A stretch of DNA of 64,000 nt from Phocoena phocoena (Eukaryota > Chordata > Mammalia > Artiodactyla > Phocoenidae), in the NCBI RefSeq assembly GCF_963924675.1, contig NC_089220.1, positions 170,176,761 through 170,240,760 on the forward strand, read 5' to 3'. This document shows, piece after piece, positions 56,926 through 64,000 of this stretch; the stretch's first letter is position 1; each line of letters opens with the position of its first letter. Position numbers and translations under genes: made by a program. The notes under the pieces are model-generated. The model had not been told where the DNA came from. It did no database searches and saw nothing but the letters and a program-made list of their open reading frames with translations.

Positions 56926-58740
56926 GGAACAAGTTCTTTCAGGAACCAAATAAAGTGATGGAGGGTCTGGAGAGCTAGGTGCTATTCTGAATCTCATTTC
57001 CTGCCTCACTGACTTCCATCTTTTTTCAACATTAGAATCCCTTTGTGCTTTTCAAAACAATGTCATGATAATCACTATACTCTTAATACACATTGAATGA
57101 AGCAAAAGCTACTATAAATTTAATAATGTTTATAAACAAGTCTGTATCTTATTCCTTACAGTAAAATCGGTGAACATTATATATGTGTGTAAGTCATTAT
57201 TATCGAGTTAACATACAATGCTTAGGGCACATAGGGACCCTTGGAACCCTTGAACTAATTGAGAAAGCCGTAGCCAGCACTGATTTCAGCTCTTTGTCTC
57301 ATGGATGCCCAAATATAGATGGTGTAAGGGTGGGTAAGCATCCTGGCTTAAAAAGAACAACAAACAACGATAACAAATGAAACACATTTAAAGGTTTAAA
57401 TAAAGGGGTAATTTAAGGGGACACTGAATTTACTGTCAATGTTCTCTTCTTGGAATAAGGCACAAAGTCAGCCTGCAAAAGGATTAACAGTTCTGGGCTT
57501 GGAGAGGACATTTCCCGTTGAGAGAGTTTCCAAAGCGTTTAAAAGAAGAAGAAGAAGAACCCTATGACTGAAATGAACAGTTTCCCTCACCAGTTCAAAA
57601 GGTCCAGGAATGCCTGTTGTTATGAGGGTTAAATAAGACAACACACATTGGAATCAGCGGGCTTCTGTCCTCCAACGTGGATCTAGTTAGGGTGGCGCTG
57701 GTCTCCTGTCCCTTGGATCTAACAGTCCTTATGTGGCCCTGACCCTCACTGCACCATGGTGGATCAGGGTCCCAGTCAAAGAAGAATGGCCCAGATGGGA
57801 ATTAACATCCTCATTTCTCTCTCAGACGTTTAAGGAAGGTCAGAAAAACCCCTGCAGCTCTTGCTGGGCTCTTCTCTCCTTCAGACTTCTCTGCCTCCTC
57901 CACCCCCAGGGCTCGCTCACTCTTCTGCCCTCTAACCTCATCCCCCAAACCACCCATTTCTGGTCCTATCTTTGCCTCCCACGCCTGTTGATGCTCCATC
58001 CATATCTCCTAACTCCCTCCACCTCCGGGAAGTTGTCTTTTCCCAGAATCTGTGCATGTGGCTTTTGTCCTTTTTTACTTCAGAAGAAGTGGGGTTGGAG
58101 GAGAAGCTGAGGCAAAGGGGACCGACAGGAGCCGTGAACTCTTTCACATTAACAACTTTTATAGTGTCTCGTAGAATTAAAACACAAGATTCTTTATTTT
58201 CGCAAGGATTATCTTGGTATATACAGCTTTAAAATTTCCCAGGAGTTTAAATACAACATTTTATATGCTCCATAAATTGTGATACTAGCCTCTGGAAGGC
58301 ATGGGAAACACTATAATATTTTTCCTGGCCGTCAAAGTCATAATTAGCACCACTGCCAACAGAGTACATTTTATACCCCTCTCTGGATTTTTTCTTCATT
58401 CTAACTCTTATTTATATTTGAACACTCATTTGACCATGAACTCCTTTTTCTTAACTTAACCGAAAACATATTTTCCACTCTTGACACAGTCATGCTGAAT
58501 TCTAAAGTGTCAGCCTATTTCTGTGGATTATTATAAAATGAGAATATTATTAAATATACTTACACCTCAAGGAACCGGCTTGAAGACTACAAATATCATA
58601 CGAAGTTTAGATTTGTTCATTATAAAGGTTAATTGACCAGGGAAATGATGACAACGGTCAGTCCTAGGTGTGTTTCAATAGCCTCAAAAAAGAAATTACA
58701 TTTCAATAAAAATCAATACCGTAGCGCTATTTTTTGTTGT
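56926..58740. other. Unassigned sequence
   Basis: About 1.8 kb without recognised gene or repeat. An (AAG)n run lies at 57542-57560. 57830-58070 is C-rich and might be an L2 remnant; a 125-codon frame there (57733-58110) has no domain. AT-rich from 58140 to 58735, ending in a (GTT)n / T tract. Confidence 0.4.
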
Positions 58741-58873
58741 TGTTGTTGTTTTTTTTTTTTTGGCTGTACCATGAGGCTTTTAAGATCTCAGTTCCCAGAC
58801 CAGGGGTTGAACCTGGGCCCCCAGCAGTGAAAGCACCGAGTCCTAACCACTGGACCGCCAGGGCATTCCCACA
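58741..58873 (-). mobile_element. Short tRNA-derived SINE, minus strand
   Basis: Reverse copy of the same short form as at 24544: T tract at 58749-58760, body, then tRNA-like head ending gccagggcattccc near 58858-58870. It overlaps a preceding (GTT)n tract. No clear target-site repeat. Confidence 0.85.
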
Positions 58874-58889
58874 CCCTACCACGATTTTT

Positions 58890-59093
58890 TTTTTTTTTTT
58901 TGGCGGTACGCGGGCCTCTCACTGTTGTGGCCTCTCCCGTTGCGGAGCACAGGCTCCGGACGCACAGGCTCAGCGGCCATGGCTCACGGGCCCAGCCGCT
59001 CCGCGGCATGTGGGATCTTCCCGCACCGGGGCACGAACCCACGTCCCCTGCAGCGGCAGGTGGACTCCCAACCACTGCGCCACCAGGGAAGCC
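58890..59093 (-). mobile_element. CHR-type SINE (cetacean), minus strand
   Basis: Reverse CHR SINE, near-consensus, with T tail at 58890-58900 and head at 59030-59093. It is flanked by a perfect 16-base target-site duplication, ccctaccacgattttt, 58874-58889 and 59094-59109. It inserted immediately beside the short SINE at 58741. Confidence 0.96.
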
Positions 59094-59109
59094 CCCTACC
59101 ACGATTTTT

Positions 59110-60480
59110 AAATTACAAAATTAGATGGAAGAAATGTCTGGACCCGGATTCTCTTGAGCCCAGACCCTTTCACTGAGCTTCTTGATCCCTCTTATTTCTG
59201 CATGTCCTTGACTTCTACCTTCACACCATCCCTATGAATGCCTCTCATCTGCTTGCCCTTCACCCTGTCTATGGCCACCTGACCTCCAGTGGGTGATGGT
59301 CTCTTTTTTACCTGCCCCTTTAGTCTTGTCCTCTCAAATGACCCCTCTGTCGCTCATTTGTTATTATGAGAATTAAGCTGAATTGAACACTAAATGCCAA
59401 AATACAAACACTGGCTACATTTTCAACTAAAACTCTGCTTAAAACACCAAAGACTTAAGTGCAGATGCTCCCATGCAGAAAATCCATTCCTCTTAGGACC
59501 AGGATAGGAAGCAAGAAAGTTACTGCTTTGAGTTGAGATGAAGACAAAGAGAGACTGAGCCAAGTTGAAGACTACGTCCGCCATTGCCAGAATTCCCGGT
59601 GTCGGCCAAGAGGATGAAGAACAAACAATGAAGGATATAAAGTCTCGGGCCCTGGTTGTGCTCTAGCTTTGTCCTAGGTTTGTTGTGTCATATTATAGGC
59701 AGCAGTTTATCTCTGGCTGAAAGAGATCATCTTTAAGAACCAATACCTTTATTATTCTCCTTTTCTTTCCTACCATTTGGCCAAAAATGGTACTATCCTC
59801 CCACCTTCCACTGAGCCACCCTCAGCAGGGAGATCATTGGAAGTAACTAGAAATCTGGACAGCTCCTTACTAGCAAGAGAAATTAGCCAAAGCGGAATCG
59901 CATGGCTCACACGGCTGCTAGCCTGCGTCAGAGAAACACAGATGTCCTTGGAAATAAAACCATAAAGAACAACAACCAATGATTTTTTCCTGAGTCATGG
60001 GATTATGGACAATTAAAAAAAAAATTCTTGTTTGTTTCAATTTTTAAATTTTACTGGACCATAGTAAGAAAATTGTAGATAATTTTATGATCGCTTATAT
60101 GCTATCTAAATTTGGGGGAAGATAGATGTTTGTGATTTTTTTCAGCAATGTTCTATTCTAAACTATATGTTATTTGATGTGAATTAATAACTTCATCGTT
60201 AAATCTATTGGCAGGTGAATTGCTACTGGTTTCTGAGTCTCCCTCAGACATCCTTTACCGGGGAATTCCAAGACACAATCAGTTTTTATCAAGAGCATAT
60301 GGAGTGACGTTCCCTTTGCTACAATTAAGGGCCTGTGTTCTCCAAGCCCCACTGACAGCAACGATTCCCTCTGTTCAGTAATGGGTTTTTTGCTTCCTTG
60401 CCCTTGGTCTTGCCATGGAGAGAAGGTGAGAAAAGACTGTGAGAACATTCCTGCCCTCCCCAGCAGATACGGTCAGCAAA
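59110..60480. other. Unassigned sequence
   Basis: No gene or repeat recognised; all frames are below 93 codons. Confidence 0.4.
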
Positions 60481-60492
60481 GAACTCTTCTTT

Positions 60493-60801
60493 TTTTTTTT
60501 TAATAAATTTATTTATTTATTTTTGGTTGCAATAGGCCTTCATTGCTGCACGCGGGCTTTCTCTAGTTGCAGTGAGCAGAGGCTACTCTTCGTTGTGGTA
60601 CATGGGCTTCTCCACGTGGGTGGTGGCTTCTCCTGTTGCGGAGTATGGGCTCTAGGTGCACGGGCTTCAGTAGTTGCGGCAGATGGGCTCAGCAGTTGTG
60701 GCTCGCGGGCTTAGTTGCTCCATGGCATGTGGGATCTTCCGAGACCAGGGCTCGAACCTGTGTCTTGGGTTCTTAACCACTGCGCCACCAGGGAAGTCTG
60801 A
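60493..60801 (-). mobile_element. Longer CHR-type SINE (CHR-2-like), minus strand
   Basis: Reverse copy of the long CHR form with a T-rich / (TTTA)n left edge, the repetitive body phrase at 60655-60720 and the head near 60740-60795 (complement of the B box at 60745-60760). Flanked by gaactcttcttt at 60481-60492 and 60802-60813. Confidence 0.93.
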
Positions 60802-60813
60802 GAACTCTTCTTT

Positions 60814-63174
60814 AAAACTTCTAAAGCTCTGTAGGAACGTAAGGTGTGCGGTAGTGGTTTCGGTTTTCCTGTCTGAGTCCTGGCAACTTCAGAAGTACCC
60901 TGTGGAGTACCCTTGGGGAATGACCAGCTCACTAAATGTGACAGCCCCATGTCACTCTAGTGGCAGAACCAATACAAATGCCCAGTTACATCTGTGATGT
61001 GTATACTCCACATTCCAAAATCCAAAGCTACCACTCCAAACTAATCCCAGAATAGCCTGGAGTCTAGCAAAATAAATGGTACAGTTAAGTGTCCATGGGA
61101 AGTTACTTTCTATGCGACTGTCAGCTTACCTTGTGTGGGCTTCCTTTAACTTAATTATTTGATTTATGAATGGTCAATGTTATTGACCATCCAGCTGCCC
61201 ATAAACCCTTCCACTTAACAAAACAGTGACCTATTAGCCCACTAGTTCAATAAACAGGCATTGAAGGGGAACAGTATCGGTGGAGGCAACCGACACAGGC
61301 AGCCAGACACTGCTGGCTCCGTGAGCAATCTCCCAAAGAGGGCAAGGATCTCACTTTGAATCTATAAATGCTTTGTTTGATTTTGCATAAAGAAATTATT
61401 GCGTGACTGAACTCTTCGTTCCTCTAAAGAGCAGTGAATATTTCAATGCTTTAAGAACACTGCTGTACATGTTACCAAGTAGATAAACACATATGTCAAG
61501 AGAGCATATACATCGTATGGACTATTCAACATCCCGGCCTTTGGCCAAATATTATAAAAGAATTATTTCATTCATGTGGTGCTGGATTTGCTGCTCCTAT
61601 ACATTAAAGCACGGTAAGTTCAGAACACACTGGAAAGAAAGCCGTTTGTGGTGCCATAACATTCAGTCCACATTAAGGAAGCTACAGGTTCCTCAAAATG
61701 ATAATCCCAGCCTGAGAACAAGGTCTGAAGGTCTGTGTATCTGTACTCCCTTTGAATATTTACTGGATCTCACATCCTACAAAAGGATTTAACTCTGGGC
61801 CGTCCTCATAATGAAATGCTCCCCTATTTTGGTCTGTTTCTGCATCCCCCATCCTTTCCACTATAATCCAACTGTAACTCAGGAGTTCCCATTTTAAATG
61901 CATACAACAAAGATCAGAGTCTAATAACTTGTCTCTTGCTGTCTGCTAACAGATTGTGAGTTCAGTCTTGCAGTAGAAGAGCACATTAAAAATTCTCAGT
62001 CTCTGACGTTCCTCGCTGGAAGTGACGCTCAACACTGGCTTACAAACCCCGCGACAGCATGCAAACAAAAACCCGGTTCTGCCTCACTCAGCCTGTGGTC
62101 CTGCAAAAAGCCCGGGCAGACAGCACAGTGAGAGCATTCCGTGGCTCTGTACTCACCACCCAGGTAGGTGAGTCCCTGCTCTGTTCTTTCCTTTCCTCAG
62201 ACCTCTCACACAAGCCCGAGTCTGTGTGGGTACCTAGGTGGGCTGGACAGAGGCTGGGGGTAGGGCCAGCCCTTGGTGAACAGATCCTAGATGGCCAAGG
62301 CCAGGAGAGCTCCAATCATTTGGCCCCATGCTAGGGCAGAATTAACATGAAATGTTACAGCCGCCTGATAAAACGTGGTAACCTGGAAGCCAGGGAGATG
62401 ATACACAGGAGAACTAAGAACTGAGATTTTTTTTTTCATTTTGTTGAATATTTACAAAGTAATTTTATTACATATAAGACATTGTTTGTGAATTGATCCA
62501 ATATACTTGGGTCAATAATCTTCACTGTTTTGCCTGAATTATCATTTAAACACATAAATAATTTGCGCCTCAATTTGGTTTTCATGGTATGGCGTAGTTG
62601 TTATTTAGGAAAAAAACCAAGGAGGAAAAAAAGTGCAATGTGTGCTCCCTATAATATAAAACTTATGTAACAGGAAGAGGAGGAAAAGGGCATCATATAT
62701 GCATGTGGGCGGTGACAGCATTTATGTAATTTCTGTGTTGTCATAAGAAATAAAGTTTCTTAAAATTGCTTAGAAAGTGGCATTTTTACATTTAGCTATG
62801 CAGCACTTCAATTTACTAAAACTTAAATGGAATATTGTTGAGTGGAAAAGATCAAAGAAAACAAAGCAAACCCATATCAGGAATTGATTTTATAACTTCT
62901 TTTAATAACTTCTTTTAGACCATCCAGAAGTATATGTAGGTCATACACATTCTACATATACAGAACTGTCAATGCTGTAAGATGGTCTTCAAATTTTAAA
63001 TAAGGCTTGCAACAGACCCCTTTGGCTTCCCAGGGGGTCCATTCATTTTATGACACCTTGTCAGATATTTTAATTAATCATGGACTTTATAAGTAATGAA
63101 TGCTGTGATTACATGTGTACTTCAGTCATGATTCATTGAGCTCTACACACAGATCTAGGAAGAAATAATCCTGC
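60814..63174. other. Long unassigned stretch
   Basis: No gene or repeat recognised over 2.4 kb. A perfect hairpin-forming palindrome at 61170-61190 is listed separately. AT-rich after 62420. Confidence 0.4.
61170..61190. repeat. Perfect 9-bp inverted repeat with 3-bp loop
   Basis: The arms atggtcaat (61170-61178) and attgaccat (61182-61190) are exactly complementary across gtt. The inverted half sites ggtca and tgacc are spaced by 7 bases. Confidence 0.95.
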
Positions 63175-63720
63175 AAATGTTGAGTTCAAGAGATGTCATA
63201 CACTTTAATCAATCAGGAGAGAGAAACTCATCAAAGATAACCAATAAAAGTCATTCAACCTAGAGACAGAAACTCATGGAGAGATACTAAAACCAGCAGG
63301 GGAAAGCTTGATGAGAAGCAGGATATTTACATGTCTCACGGTATCTCCCTACAAATCTCTTAGACACTACAAAGGGCGCAATAGTACCTTTACAAGGAAG
63401 ACACCTGGGAAATGCTATGCTTACCAAGTGAGCAAAGTCACCATCACCAAAATTAAAACAAACAGACCTGTGCCTCCTGATACGATGCACCAAGAAGGAC
63501 ACAGTACTTCCATGTTATTCCTGCCAAATGCAGAACCCGAATCTAGTTACGAGGAAATAGCAGACAAGTCAAATAGAAAGCCATTCTACAAAATAAATGG
63601 CCTCTACTTTTCAAAAATGTCAAGATCAAGAACATAAAGGCAGGCTGAGAAACTAGATTAAAGGAAAACAAGCTAGAACAAACAAAGGTAATCTGTGATC
63701 TTGGATCATCAGATTAAAAA
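63175..63720 (+). mobile_element. Ancient L1M 3' UTR fragment
   Basis: aatcaatcaggagagagaaa near 63206, gaagcaggatatttacatgt near 63314, agtgagcaaagtcaccatca near 63427, acttttcaaaaatgtcaaga near 63606 and gattaaaggaaaacaagcta near 63655 follow the 3' UTR of old L1M elements. The 109-codon frame in it is incidental. It belongs to the same general group as the fragment at 200-770. Confidence 0.75.
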
Positions 63721-63724
63721 TGAT

Positions 63725-64000
63725 CAGAAAACCCACAGACATAGAAAACAAACTTATGGTTACCAAAGGGGGAAGGGGGGAGAGATAAATTAGGAGTTTG
63801 GTGTTAACATATACACATTACTATACATAAAATAGATAACCAACAGGGACCTACTGTATAGCACAGGGAACTATACTCAGTATTTTGTAATAACCTATAA
63901 GGGAAAAGAATCTGAAAAAAATAAATATATATGTATGTATAACTGAATCACTTTGCTGCATACCTGAAACTAACACAACACTGTAAGTCAATTATACTTC
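63725..64000 (+). mobile_element. L1 3' end, cut by the window edge
   Basis: Plus-strand L1 tail: catagaaaacaaacttatgg, a G-rich run near 63768, aattaggagtttggtgttaa near 63789, gacctactgtatagcacagg near 63849, then ctgaatcactttgctgcata near 63943. The poly(A) tail and right flank lie beyond 64000. Confidence 0.92.

Noticed and set aside
1..64000. An undescribed multi-gene biological system
   Set aside because: After reading both strands I find only retroelement-derived coding remnants. No cluster of linked host genes or organised non-coding array can be supported.

Overview
The window is mammalian nuclear DNA, and the repeats point to a cetacean (whale or dolphin). Seven tRNA-derived SINEs have the body of the CHR family of whales and hippopotamus, and three of them are the short cetacean-type version. 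The L1 elements share one cetartiodactyl lineage, and I recognised no ruminant BovB or ART2 element. I found no protein-coding gene of the host, no tRNA or rRNA gene and no CRISPR array. The sequence reads as intergenic or deep intronic DNA, and every open frame that resembles a known protein belongs to a retroelement.

Layout. 1-4744: an old L1 3' end, then unassigned sequence. 4745-10961: a near full-length but dead L1 on the minus strand (5' UTR, ORF1, ORF2 and 3' UTR all recognisable). 10962-15880: mostly unassigned, with one CHR SINE and one ancient repeat. 15896-17220: a decayed class I endogenous retrovirus pol fragment cut by a longer CHR SINE. 17557-26100: MIR, L2 and MLT1 fossils plus a short SINE. 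26170-32640: L2 copies, an L1 tail, a CpG-dense patch, a CHR SINE and a solo ERV1-type LTR lying inside an L2. 32641-41800: L2, MIR, MER5A, Tigger and several L1 tails, including a young L1 nested in an old L1. 41860-50540: hAT, L2 and L1 remnants and a diverged 105-bp duplicated segment. 50820-54125: a long L2 split by an MLT1 LTR, then a second MLT1. 54126-64000: large unassigned stretches, an L1 tail, two back-to-back SINEs, another SINE and two L1 3' ends at the right edge.

Nothing here works as a multi-gene system. The readable history is layered transposition: L2, MIR, MLT1 and DNA transposons first, then L1M, then the cetartiodactyl L1 and CHR SINEs, which L1 machinery would have mobilised. 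Several insertions keep target-site duplications, so their order can be read directly. The items most worth a second look are a CpG-dense patch at 27850-28055, a possible short exon at 19874-19983 on the minus strand, a templated duplication in the L1 reverse-transcriptase active site at 6801-6843, the duplicated segment at 49637/50434, and RFX-type palindromes near 12.66, 14.14 and 18.42 kb. All family names come from memory of consensus sequences and were not checked by a search.
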